A stretch of DNA of 64,000 nucleotides from Holothuria scabra (Eukaryota > Echinodermata > Holothuroidea > Aspidochirotida > Holothuriidae), in NCBI GenBank assembly GCA_037179385.1, contig CM074187.1, positions 2,914,001 to 2,978,000 of the forward strand, given 5' to 3'. The notes under the pieces are model-generated. The model saw only the letters and a program-made list of their open reading frames with translations. It did no database searches and was not told the origin of the DNA. A program made the position numbers and the translations under genes. Of the stretch, positions 34,250-44,326 are shown piece by piece; the first letter of the stretch is position 1, and the number at the start of each line of letters is the position of its first letter.

Positions 34250-35770
34250 CTGTTGATCACTCCCAGTGCGTGCACAGAGCTTGCAGATAATTTCAAAAAA
34301 TCGGACCCCTCGGATGGCCGGAAAAAGCATTTCCCATGGCAGACTTATAGATAGACTTTAAGCAGACTCTAAACATCTTTTTGTCGGGGTGGGGGGACAA
34401 TTTTGGACCATGCACCTCACCCTACCCCATTGACCAAAATGTACATTTTTGATGCTAAACGTTTTGTTTTTCTACGAGCAAGAACATTTTTTTTTGAATA
34501 AAGAAAAAATCAGATTTTTTTCTTGAGTGTGAAAACTACTTTTTGTGTTAGGAACGTAATTTGTGACGCGCGGAGAGCGCCGAAAATTTGGATCTTTTTA
34601 CACATTTCTAAATATGGAGCTTGTATTGCATAAAGCAGTTTAGATTCAAGGTTTGCTCGAAGGGAATTTGAATATTTGGGGGGCTGTCGGAGAATCTGCG
34701 TTTCCTATTAGCATACATCTGAGATAGCATGTCGACTGAAGATCGTTGTTGTTACATAACGTGTTATCTTAGGAGTGCGGATTGAGGCTTCTCGGCGAAA
34801 TTCAAAAGTCCCCGAAACTTTTTTCCCATTTTTTAGGCAAAACATTTAAAAACTAAAAGCCTATGTTGAAGAAAATTTTAGGCACTATATAGCTGCTCGA
34901 AAAAGTTTACCATTGATTGCTAACGAACGACCACTTACTGCATTAAGGGTTGCAATTTAGGGCGCACGAAGCGCGTTGAAAATTTTGTCTTTTTAAAACT
35001 AACAATAACAAATATGGAGCTTATATTAAAAAGAGCTCAGAATTTTATGAAGGAAAATTTGGGAAAACCGCACTGTATTTGACTGGTGTCTCAAATTGCA
35101 AGTTTCCGAATTTTTCACTTTTCGAGCCAGGGGGCAACCGCCCTTTCCCTGTAGGAATATGAAGTCTTGCTCGAAAGACTATCTTCAGTTGGCACGGACC
35201 TTTGACCTCCACCCCCCAAAAAGGGGACCTCTACAGAAAATTTTCAAAAATCGCAACCCCTCAGACAGCTGGAAATAGCATATCACGGGCTTGTAAGAAG
35301 GAGCTCAGTTTTCCGATTTTTCTGTCAAGTGTGAACACCACTGCATTAGGGGCGTATTGCGGAGCCGAAATTTTTGCCTCTTTTAAGCAAATGAATGTAT
35401 ATTTGGAGCTTGTATTACAAAAAGCTTTGGATTCTGGGTTTCCTGTAAGGAAATTTAAAGAGTTGTGGGATTACTGAAGAATCTGCACTTTATTGGTGGC
35501 AAAGCTGAGAATGATTGTTTTTTTAAATTCCGCCAGACTCTCTTACAAAGAGCCGTTCGGCGAAACCAAACTGTAAACTGCTTCCCGAAGAAGCTAGATT
35601 GCACGACAACTTTATCGTTGCTGCTACATAATGTTATATACGGCCTACGAACTGACTTTCTCCGATGACATTTTGAAAGTTTTCCAAACTTTGTTGTCCT
35701 TTCTGGACGAAATGTTTCAAAATCAAGAGCTCTAATACAAGAAAATTTGGAATTCCATGAAAAACAGTTA
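34250..35770. repeat. tandem/nested diverged dispersed repeats
   Basis: The stretch contains at least two diverged copies of one unit: GAGTGTGAAAACTAC...GGAGCTTGTATTGC (about 34530-34640) and AAGTGTGAACACCACTGC...GGAGCTTGTATTAC (about 35325-35425). Each is followed by GGAATTTGAA or GAAATTTAAAG and GAATCTGC words. Related segments lie at 27660-27980 and 56930-57310. None of it is coding. Confidence 0.55.
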
Positions 35771-36564
35771 ACAAAAATAGTAATACGGCGGTCGGTGCAG
35801 TGGCGTAGCCAGGATGGAATTTTTAGTTAGGGGGTCTAGGTTACAAGTGGGTGAGGGGGGATGGTACCTATTAGGGTCAGACGCGGCAAGACTATCTAAG
35901 CGGGGCGCCACCATCAGTTGGTGCGTAGCGTACAAGAAACTTTGGGGCTTAACAACGAACGGCACTTCCCACTTGTTTTAAGCTGGATATACCAAGCCTT
36001 GAAATGCGAATTTCATGTCTGCCACTTCTCAACAAAAGAGAATAAAAAAATCGATCTATGAAAAATGGTCATATAACTTTTTAGGGACCCCCAAACTGGG
36101 TATTTCTGGTCTGTGGCCTGGAGGATGAGACTTAAAGGAACCGGTACCTACCTTCCTCTTGGGAAAACATTGTTAACTTCGGGAGGGCGTAGATCGCAAA
36201 TGCGACAATATTTGAATGGATTTCGGCTTTAATAGGAAAACCAAAAGTAGTTGTGTAACCCTCTGAGTAACGTTCTTTGAGTTAGATTTCCTAGATGCAA
36301 AATGGTGCTATGTTTGGCAAAACTTTGAACTGACTATAGCCCTACGTTTTAGGATTTTCCTTTTTTGGGGAGCATGGAAAATTTCAAAATATTCATTTTT
36401 AGTTTTTGTAGAGATCTTACAACTGACGTACATACTTCCAAAGAAACAATGTTTTCCGGTTTCAGTGGTGTCTAGATGCAAAATGGTGCGGCATTTGTTC
36501 AGTCATCGGTATATAACGTAGTCAAAATTAAAATACTACGAGTAATTCTTTCAAAATATTTCAG
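35771..36564. other. non-coding; transposon terminus at about 35797
   Basis: GCAGTGGCGTAGCCAGGATGG at about 35797-35817 is a worn DNA-transposon end, also seen at about 8942-8961 and 13697-13711 in the opposite sense. No gene was recognised in the rest. Confidence 0.5.
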
Positions 36565-36798
36565 CCGCAAAGCAGAAGTATGGATCATGTGGGAAACATA
36601 TGAAATCCGGATCTTGTGGACATATTACAAATCCGACAGGATGTCAGTGTCAACTAGTAAAGAGAGGACTTGTCGAAAAAATCGTTCCACCATGGCACTT
36701 GTCATGGGCAAGAGTGAGGCACGACATAGGCCTTCTTGTTAAAGATGGAAGGGAAGAATTATTCGAAGGCAGTACTTTACCCTTACTGCTTATTTTGT
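36565..36798 (+). CDS. candidate internal exon of an unrecognised plus-strand gene
   Basis: A 234-nt segment after CAAAATATTTCAG and before a good donor GTAAGA at 36799. With one base carried in, it reads 78 codons: a short Cys/His-containing part (YGSCGKH, GSCGHITNPTGCQCQ), then VEKIVPPWHLSWARVRHDIG and a hydrophobic end LPLLLIL. One base remains and is completed by 48133. A second frame is open up to 36735 and has its own possible donor (GTGAGG at 36712), so the frame is not certain. The Gypsy element starts 54 nt after the donor. Confidence 0.42.
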
Positions 36799-36851
36799 GT
36801 AAGATAAAGAATAGGAATGGTCGTGTGAGAATGGTCTCCAGTGTATGATTG

Positions 36852-39800
36852 TGTAACGGCGCCCCGGGGTCCGTTTAGGGATCTTTTGTTTAATAAGAAC
36901 AAACTACTGGTCAAACGGGAAGGCAGTTACATTAAAAACTCGAAACGTGAAAAACAATAACTGACAAACGCAAGTTTTAAGATGTCCTTCCACAACGGTA
37001 AATTATTATTTCAGAAAGTTTAATTACAACAGATTAGGAATTTACAAAATGATTCAATTGATCGGTAAATCTATGATACAAAAAACATAATAAAAACGGT
37101 ATCCTTCGACCGTCATGTGTCACCACCTTGGTAAATACGTCTCGTGCTAAACTTCGGTGCGTAGCTGGCTAAATTACTGCTGTCATCCACATACGAGCCA
37201 TGCGACTCGTGCTAAACTCCGGTGCGCAGCTGGCTAAATTATTGTTGTATCTCTCACACACGAGCTGTGCGTCTCGTGCTAAACTTCGGAGGGTAGCTGG
37301 CTAAATTACTATTGTCTCCCACACACGAGCCGTGCGTCTCGTGCTATACTTCGGTGCGAAGCTGGCTAAATTACTGCTATCTGCCTCACACGAGCCGTGC
37401 GTCTCGTGCTAAACTTCGGTGCGTACCTGGCTAAATTATTGTTGTCTCCCCCACACGAGCCGTGCGTCTCGTGCTAAACTCCGGTGCGTAGCTGGCTAAA
37501 AGTACTGTTGTCTGTCCCACACGAGCCGTGCGTCTCGTGCTAAACTTCGGTGCGTAGCTGGCTGAATTACTGCTATCTCCCTCACACGAGCCGTGCGTCT
37601 CGTGCTAAACTTCGGTGCGTAGCTGGCTAAAAGTACTGTTGTCTGTTCCACACGAGCCGTGCGTCTCTTGCTAAACTCCGGTGCGTAGCTGGCTAAATTA
37701 CTGCTGTCTCCCTCACACGAGACGTGCGTCTCGTGCTAAACTTCGGTGCGTAGCTGGCTAAATTACTGTTGTATCTCTCACACACGAGCCGTGCGTCTCG
37801 TGCTAAACTTCGGTGCGAAGCTGGCCAAATTACTGTTGTCTCTCTCTCTCACACGAGCCGTGCGTCTCGTGCTAAACTTCGGTGCGTAGCTGGCTAAAAG
37901 TACTGTTGTCTGTCCCACACGAGCCGTGCGTCTCGTGCTAAACTTCGGTGCGTAGCTGGCTAAAAGTACTGTTGTCTGTCCCACACACGAGCCGTGCGTC
38001 TCGTGCTAAACTTCGGTGCGTAGCTGGCTAAATAATGTTGTCTCCCCCACACGAGCCGTGCGTCTCGTGCTAAACTTCGGTGCGAAGCTGGCTAAATGAC
38101 TGTTGTCTCCCCCACACGAGCCGTGCGTCTCGTGCTAAACTCTGGTGCGTAGCTGGCTAAATAACTGTTGCCTCCCCCACACGAGCCGTGCGTCTCGTGC
38201 TAAACTCCGGTGCGAAGCTGGCTAAATTACTGTTGTCTCCCTCACACGAGCCGTGCGTCTCGTGCTAAACTTCGGTGCGTAGCTGGCTAAATTACTGTTG
38301 TATCTCTCACACACGAGCCGTGCGTCTCGTGCTAAACTTCGGTGCGAAGCTGGCCAAATTACTGTTGTCTCTCTCTCTCACACGAGCCGTGCGTCTCGTG
38401 CTAAACTTCGGTGCGTAGCTGGCTAAAAGTACTGTTGTCTGTCCCACACGAGCCGTGCGTCTCGTGCTAAACTTCGGTGCGTAGCTGGCTAAAAGTACTG
38501 TTGTCTGTCCCACACACGAGCCGTGCGTCTCGTGCTAAACTTCGGTGCGTAGCTGGCTAAATAATGTTGTCTCCCCCACACGAGCCGTGCGTCTCGTGCT
38601 AAACTTCGGTGCGAAGCTGGCTAAATGACTGTTGTCTCCCCCACACGAGCCGTGCGTCTCGTGCTAAACTCTGGTGCGTAGCTGGCTAAATAACTGTTGC
38701 CTCCCCCACACGAGCCGTGCGTCTCGTGCTAAACTCCGGTGCGAAGCTGGCTAAATTACTGTTGTCTAGCCCCCACGAGCCGTGCGTCTCGTGCTAAACT
38801 TCGGTGCGTAGCTGGCTAAAAGTACTGTTGTCTCCCCCACACGAGCCGTGCGTCTCGTGCTAAACTCCGGTGCGAAGCTGGCTAAATTACTGTTGTCTCC
38901 CTCACACGAGCCGTGCGTCTCGTGCTAAACTTCGGTGCGAAGCTGGCTAAATTACTGTTGTCTAGCCCCCACGAGCCGTGCGTCTCGTGCTAAACTTCGG
39001 TGCGTAGCTGGCTAAAAGTACTGTTGTCTCCCCCACAAGAGCCGTGCGTCTCGTGCTAAACTTCGGTGCGTAGCTGGCTAAAAGTACTGTTGTCTCCCCC
39101 ACAAGAGCCGTGCGTCTCGTGCTAAACTTCGGTGCGTAGCTGGCGAAATTACTCTTGACTCCCACACACGAGCCCTGCGTCTCGTGCTAAACTCCGGTAT
39201 TACGGAACTATAAAATAAACATAATCTGACAGCTACTTTCAAAGGAAGATATTAATTTAAGCCTCTTTTAGCAGCGACTAGACTTTCCTACCGATTACTT
39301 GGTGGGTCATCCCCTCTGCACTTGTGAATCTGCCTTCCTTACACGGTCGGGCAAGGCATTAAGAGAGCTAAAGTTATCGGTCTCCACGGACTGGCCTCTC
39401 TACCCCCTCTTCACCGCAAATTAACAGAATACAACTTCCCAAAACAGACTTCGTCCCTTCTTAGCCTTCATACCAGCCAGTCTCCCTGAGTTCCCAGACT
39501 GGGTAGCAACTCCTTACCCTAGTCAGATCAAGTTCCCAGCGTAGGCCTTAACGTACCAGCCTAGGCCTCCTTGAATCCAAACTCCCCGAGACTGACTACG
39601 TCAATTAATTCAATGTCAATTAATTAACCTCATTAACCCTGGCTAAGAATAACAGCTAATAACATACTCACACTGGAAAGCTGCAGTCTGTTCTACCGGG
39701 AAGCGCGGGCCTTCGTGTCGTTGGATCTCACCGTAAGTTACAACCGTTCTCCTTGAGCGTCTATTCACCAGTCCTCGTCTACGTGAGAAACGGCGTGGCG

Positions 39801-40096
39801 AGGGATGTATTTACCGGAAACACGTGACTCTTTCTACACGGTAAGCTGAGGATGCTTTCCATTGATTGGTTTATGATCTATTGTGTTTCCGTACCGAACT
39901 TGGACTGTCTAGACAGGTACGCGCGGGACATAAAGCAACTTCATGAAATAATTGAAAACAACCAGGGCTATGGAAAGTTCTGATTTTAATCATTTGCTAG
40001 GAAAACAACAGATCGCTTGGAATTACACACGTAGTAAAGCAAGCTATAGAGAGAGAAAAAAAATATCAACATATTTACAGTGTTCCTTCCGTCACA
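36852..40096 (-). repeat. 3' LTR of the Gypsy element (3,245 bp)
   Basis: Identical at both borders to the LTR at 45726-48116 (TGTAACGGCGCCCCGGGG at the low-coordinate end, CCTTCCGTCACA at the high end). It is 854 bp longer, which equals 13 extra units of the internal minisatellite. Lower-coordinate unique part 36852-37125, minisatellite 37126-39199, upper unique part 39200-40096. Confidence 0.95.
37126..39199. repeat. LTR minisatellite, 32 units of about 65 bp, each with a hairpin
   Basis: Units contain CACGAGCCGTGCGTCTCGTG, CTAAACTTCGGTGCGTAGC and TGGCTAAATTACTGTTGTC. CACGAG and CTCGTG form a 6-bp stem around an 8-nt loop in almost every unit. I count 32 copies. A block of eight units (about 37730-38258) is duplicated almost exactly at +529 bp (about 38259-38787). 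The chance open frames across the array are by-products of ~66-bp periodicity. Confidence 0.95.
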
Positions 40097-40099
40097 CTA

Positions 40100-40110
40100 C
40101 CCCCTTCTCT
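40100..40110 (-). other. polypurine tract of the Gypsy element
   Basis: On the element strand AGAGAAGGGGG lies three bases (TAG) before the 3' LTR start TGTGACGG. A purine run at this position primes second-strand synthesis in LTR retrotransposons. Confidence 0.85.
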
Positions 40111-40228
40111 CAAAAGATTGCGTCCCGCATCGACCCTAGGCTTCCTCCTGTCTTGGACACGTCTCCCTTAAACCAACTTCTAGAAACAAAGCTTCGAAAG
40201 TTATGTTGAAGACATCAACCTTGATTAT

Positions 40229-43200
40229 CTAGGTTTCAAAGCCATACCTTACTGGAGGCTTGACTATTCGTTTTCCTCTACCAAGCCTTCTTTGAACATC
40301 TGGGGAAGCCTGAACACTACTCGCCCCTGTGTCGTGGACCCCGTCATTTTTGACTACATTTTCACCCTTCTCACTAGTCTCGGATGGTGTATCTTGGTGG
40401 CTATCCCTGTGAGTTGCCTCGACCTTATCTTGTCTTGCACCCCTGGAAATCTCTTCCCGCTCTTTGACCGTTTCCCCGTACTCGCGGGCCTGTTCTTTAC
40501 ATTCAAAAGACTGAACCCAACCAGGTTTTGTAACACCCTCGTATCGCCGAATCCGATTAAAATGAATGACCTTTGGTTTCTGCTTTGGCCCAAATTGTAC
40601 CCTATATAGAATGTCATTGATCCTCTTAATAATAAGGAAGGGGCCCTTCCAAGGACGATGTAACTTGGGGGAACGCCCCTTTCCCACGGCAGGCTGGTAA
40701 ACCCAAACGAGCTCACCACTTTCAAAGGTTTCCAAGCTGGAACGTCTGTCCGCAAATTCCTTTTGTCTTTCGCCACTAGACGTCAAATGACTCCTGACAA
40801 CCTCACTGATTTTCTTCAATTTCTCTTTCAAATCCTCCACAAATCCAGGGTAAGTTGCTGCGTCCTCGCTACCATCCTCAGGGGATGACCAAATACACTC
40901 CAGTGGAGTTCTCATTTGTCTTCCAAACATAATTTCAGCAGGACTAAAGCCTGTAGTCTCATGCACGGCAGAATTATACGCCATATTCAAGTAAGGAAGC
41001 CAGCTATCCCAGTCCCGCTGATCAGAGGAAGTCACAACTGCAAGCATGGACCCCAACGTTCTGTTGAATCGCTCGACCATACCATCCGATTGGGGATGAT
41101 ATGGCGTGGTCCTGGTCTTGAGGACACCAAGGAGCTTGCATACCTCCTGGAATAGCAATGACTCAAATTGTCGACCCTGATCGGAATGAAGTTCTCCTGG
41201 TATACCGAAGCGACAGACAAAACTCTCGACAAGTACTTTAGCAATAGTAGCGGCTTCCTGATTAGGTATTGCTGTTGCTTCGGTCCACTTAGAGAAGTAA
41301 TCGGAGACAACAAGAATGTACTTGTTCTTATTCTCGGTGGTAGGAAGTGGTCCCATAATGTCCATGGCTATTCGCTGGAGGGGTTCGCCTGCGTAGTATG
41401 TCCTGATCTTGCCCTTTCTCTTGAGCTTAGGTCCTTTTCGGGATTGACAAAGGTCACACTGTTTACACCACAACTCAACATTCCTCCGATAACCACTCCA
41501 GTAATAGCTCTGCCGGATCCGGTGTATGGTTTTCCTGCTCATAAGATGTCCTGATACGGGATTACAATGAGCCAGCTCCCAAACCATACGTTTCATTCTA
41601 CTAGGAACAACCAGCTGAGCAGTATTCCTTAGTCCGTCATCGGACTCGAACCTACGGTAAAGTATTCCGTCATGTAAATAAAGACTATCCCATTGGAGCC
41701 AATAGTTCTGTACAGTGCGGTTCATACATGAAACTTCTTCCCAGTCTGGACGCCGCTTGTCCAATTTCCACTGTACCATCACGCGGGTATCATCGTCACT
41801 CTGCTGAAACTCTTTTAACTTGGCTACTGACCAAACCCCTGGCCACGTAGGCTGGTTCTCAAGGGTAGTATTTTCTGCTACCTCACTTTGGGTTTTTCCT
41901 TCCTCAAGTTTGTCCGTGGTGGGGCCATCTAGCGACCTGCAGAACTTATCTTCTAGAAGCCGTGGGCAGTTTTCCGCTTCTTCATTCCTATCCGTAGATC
42001 TTCTCTGTGTCTCCTTACTTTCCTCTCTTTCGCACTTTAAACACTCTCCACAAGGCCTTCTTGAAAGAGCATCTGCGTTTCCATGGATCCTTCCCGGTCT
42101 ATACTGTATTTCAAAATTGTAATTGCCCAGGGTCTCTATCCATCGGGCTATCTGGCCTTCAGGATTACGGAAACGCAGAAGCCAACGGAGGGCTCCATGA
42201 TCTGTTCTCACAATAAATTCAGAACCGAAAAGATAATGGTGGAAGTGTTTGACAGCCAGGATAATTGCTACTAACTCCTTTCTGGTAACACAATACTGCC
42301 GTTCAGATTTTCCCAGAGTCCTACTGAAATATGCAACAACTCGTTCTGTTTGCCCTTGCTGCTGTGACAGAACTGCCCCTACTCCAAAGTCACTGGCGTC
42401 TGTATCCAAAACAAATTTTCCTTTTCTGAGGGGGTATGCCAATACTGGGGGAGAGGTTAGTCTCCTCTTCAGATAGATAAACGCCTCTTCACAGTCCTGA
42501 TTCCATGAGAATTCTCTTCCTTTTTCTGTTAGCCGGTGTAGTGGCTTTGCGATGGATGCAAAGTTTTCTACAAACCTCCGGTAGTATGTACAGATACCCC
42601 AAAATCTTCTGACTTCCGTCTTGCTGATGGGCCTAGGCCAAGTTTGTATGGCTTCAATTTTAGTTGGGTCTGTCTCGATCCCCTCTGCACCAACCACGTG
42701 ACCTAAAAATCCCACTTTCCTCTGGAAAAGTTTACACTTCTTGGCCGACAACTTCAGTCCTGCTTCTGTTAACTTCTGTATGACTACATCAAGGCGTTGG
42801 ACGTGCTCTTCGAAGGTCTTTGCGTAGACTATTATATCATCTAAATACACCAAACAACTTTCCCATCGTAAACCACCCAAAACCTTCTCCATCAAACGTT
42901 CAAAAGTTGCTGGTGCATTGCATAATCCGAACGGCATAACACAGAATTGGAAGAGACCTCGATGGGTAACAAAGGCAGTTTTAGGTCTGTCCTCTTCTTC
43001 AACTTCAATCTGCCAGTAGCCACTAGCGAGGTCAAGGGTGGAAAACCACTTTGCACCACCCAACATGTCCAAGGAGTCATCGATCCTCGGCAGTGGATAA
43101 GAATCTTTTTCTGTAAGGGCATTAACCTTCCTGTAGTCAACACAAAAACGCAACGAGCCGTCCTTCTTCTTTACAAGAACAATGGGTGAGGACCAAGGGC

Positions 43201-43309
43201 CACTCGAAGGTTCAATAACTCCACTGGAAAGCATTTCCTCCACGATCTTACTTGCTTCGTCTTGCTTGTGCATGGGCAGGCGCCGGGCAGCCTGTTTTAC
43301 TGGTCGCAT
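40229..43309 (-). CDS. pol: Gypsy pol: reverse transcriptase, RNase H, integrase
   Basis: 1,026 residues with no internal stop. RT: LDLASGYWQI (about 92-101), MPFGLCNAPATF (about 125-136), catalytic YLDD (155-158). RNase H: LDTDASDFG (about 301), RKELVAI (about 343), RTDHGALRWL (about 368), NADALSRRP (about 411). Integrase: His/Cys zinc-binding HX6H...CX2C (about 581-618), catalytic Asp in IAMDIMG (about 650), HSDQG (about 709) and Glu in MVERF (about 746), then a GPF-type C-terminal module (WKGPFLIIKRI). No chromodomain seen. The frame is continuous with protease upstream apart from one TAG (43316-43318), so translation needs stop readthrough or the TAG is an inactivating change. Confidence 0.95.
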   Translation of the reverse strand: MRPVKQAARRLPMHKQDEASKIVEEMLSSGVIEPSSGPWSSPIVLVKKKDGSLRFCVDYRKVNALTEKDSYPLPRIDDSLDMLGGAKWFSTLDLASGYWQIEVEEEDRPKTAFVTHRGLFQFCVMPFGLCNAPATFERLMEKVLGGLRWESCLVYLDDIIVYAKTFEEHVQRLDVVIQKLTEAGLKLSAKKCKLFQRKVGFLGHVVGAEGIETDPTKIEAIQTWPRPISKTEVRRFWGICTYYRRFVENFASIAKPLHRLTEKGREFSWNQDCEEAFIYLKRRLTSPPVLAYPLRKGKFVLDTDASDFGVGAVLSQQQGQTERVVAYFSRTLGKSERQYCVTRKELVAIILAVKHFHHYLFGSEFIVRTDHGALRWLLRFRNPEGQIARWIETLGNYNFEIQYRPGRIHGNADALSRRPCGECLKCEREESKETQRRSTDRNEEAENCPRLLEDKFCRSLDGPTTDKLEEGKTQSEVAENTTLENQPTWPGVWSVAKLKEFQQSDDDTRVMVQWKLDKRRPDWEEVSCMNRTVQNYWLQWDSLYLHDGILYRRFESDDGLRNTAQLVVPSRMKRMVWELAHCNPVSGHLMSRKTIHRIRQSYYWSGYRRNVELWCKQCDLCQSRKGPKLKRKGKIRTYYAGEPLQRIAMDIMGPLPTTENKNKYILVVSDYFSKWTEATAIPNQEAATIAKVLVESFVCRFGIPGELHSDQGRQFESLLFQEVCKLLGVLKTRTTPYHPQSDGMVERFNRTLGSMLAVVTSSDQRDWDSWLPYLNMAYNSAVHETTGFSPAEIMFGRQMRTPLECIWSSPEDGSEDAATYPGFVEDLKEKLKKISEVVRSHLTSSGERQKEFADRRSSLETFESGELVWVYQPAVGKGRSPKLHRPWKGPFLIIKRINDILYRVQFGPKQKPKVIHFNRIRRYEGVTKPGWVQSFECKEQAREYGETVKEREEISRGARQDKVEATHRDSHQDTPSETSEKGENVVKNDGVHDTGASSVQASPDVQRRLGRGKRIVKPPVRYGFET

Positions 43310-43315
43310 TGCCCC

Positions 43316-44326
43316 CTAGTCAATTGTGTGTTTGACCACCTTAGTCCTTCCTAAGTCATCCGAGCCCTTTGAAAATGCCTCGGAGTGTTTGTGAAGAAAT
43401 GCCTTTGTCGTCGACTTTTGATCTTCATCCAGATTTGCAGTGGACTCCCTATACAATTGTGTAAGTCTCTCAGGTAACAGGTAGTCGGAATCAGGTGTGA
43501 CCTTCTCTTCAGGTTTAGTTTGGGATACCGGGGGTACAATATCCACGCCTTCACAGGTAGCTAAATTTGTCTCCTTATACACGGTTACCGGTTCTGCCGA
43601 AAGGTTTGCTACACGCACAGGTATAATGCCAGTAGATATATCTGAGAGGGAACGGGCTACCAAAAGGCCTTTCTTCTCTGCCAACTTTTCGTGTGGCTGG
43701 ACGAGTCCAAGAATCTGTTCTGTGGGGGCGTTTTCTACTTTTCCTGGAATAAGGATTTCACTGTTGGGCGGAATACATATAGTATCTTTTGCCTTTATTC
43801 GTCGGACATGTACGACGGGCCTTTCTTCTTCATTCTCTTGAGTAATTGTGCCTCTTTCCCTCCACACCATCCTCTTACGGGTGTCTATGTAATAATTGTA
43901 TTTTCCTAGAAAATCTAGGCCTAGGATGCACTCAACGTCGAGGTCAACCACCCAAAATTTATACTTGACGAAGGTGCCGTCCATATAAATACCAACTTCC
44001 GCAAGGCCGTGTAAGGGCACGGATTTTCCATCAGCTAACGACATCTTATTATCTACCTCAGTGTAATCTATCTTGCGTCCTTCCCTGAACTTTAATAGAA
44101 AGGTGCGGCTTAGCACTGATACATTTGCACCTGTATCAACTAAGCAGGCAACAGGAATATCCTCTATCTTCAAGTGCATATAAATCCCATCCATCTCTGG
44201 GGTAGAATCATTACCGGTCCTTACTGTAATTATATTGGGTCTGCTTATGACTCCTGCCGAACGTCGACCCCCACCCTCGACAGATCCTTGTTTTCCTGGA
44301 CGGAGCTGTGGTGCTCTGATGAAGTG
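43316..44326 (-). CDS. pro: Gypsy aspartic protease domain and RT N-terminal linker
   Basis: The frame opens at 44326 inside gag and ends at the TAG 43316-43318. The first Met is at 44194, but expression as a gag fusion by -1 frameshift is more likely. Retropepsin active site CLVDTGANVSVLS lies about 17-29 residues from that Met, followed by a flap-like region and CILGLDFL (the ILG-type motif). The C-terminal part holds the acidic linker leading to VVKHTID, which in relatives runs directly into the RT. Here a UAG interrupts it, followed by GGG GCA in the same frame as pol. Confidence 0.9.
   Translation of the reverse strand, partial: HFIRAPQLRPGKQGSVEGGGRRSAGVISRPNIITVRTGNDSTPEMDGIYMHLKIEDIPVACLVDTGANVSVLSRTFLLKFREGRKIDYTEVDNKMSLADGKSVPLHGLAEVGIYMDGTFVKYKFWVVDLDVECILGLDFLGKYNYYIDTRKRMVWRERGTITQENEEERPVVHVRRIKAKDTICIPPNSEILIPGKVENAPTEQILGLVQPHEKLAEKKGLLVARSLSDISTGIIPVRVANLSAEPVTVYKETNLATCEGVDIVPPVSQTKPEEKVTPDSDYLLPERLTQLYRESTANLDEDQKSTTKAFLHKHSEAFSKGSDDLGRTKVVKHTID

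Noticed and set aside
36565..36711. Alternative frame of the candidate exon (RKAEVWIMWETYEIR…) with donor GTGAGG at 36712
   Set aside because: Not compatible with the phase-0 exit at 48164 through the same chain. It cannot be excluded without transcripts.
37778..39165. Several 67-68-residue reading frames with repeated ASYAPKFSTRRTAR motifs on the minus strand
   Set aside because: They are translations of the ~66-bp LTR minisatellite units, whose length happens to be a multiple of three. No start context or unique sequence supports a protein.
37126..39199. Regularly spaced palindromic direct repeats resembling a CRISPR array
   Set aside because: The repeat and spacer positions are both conserved, the array sits inside retrotransposon LTRs, and the genome is metazoan.
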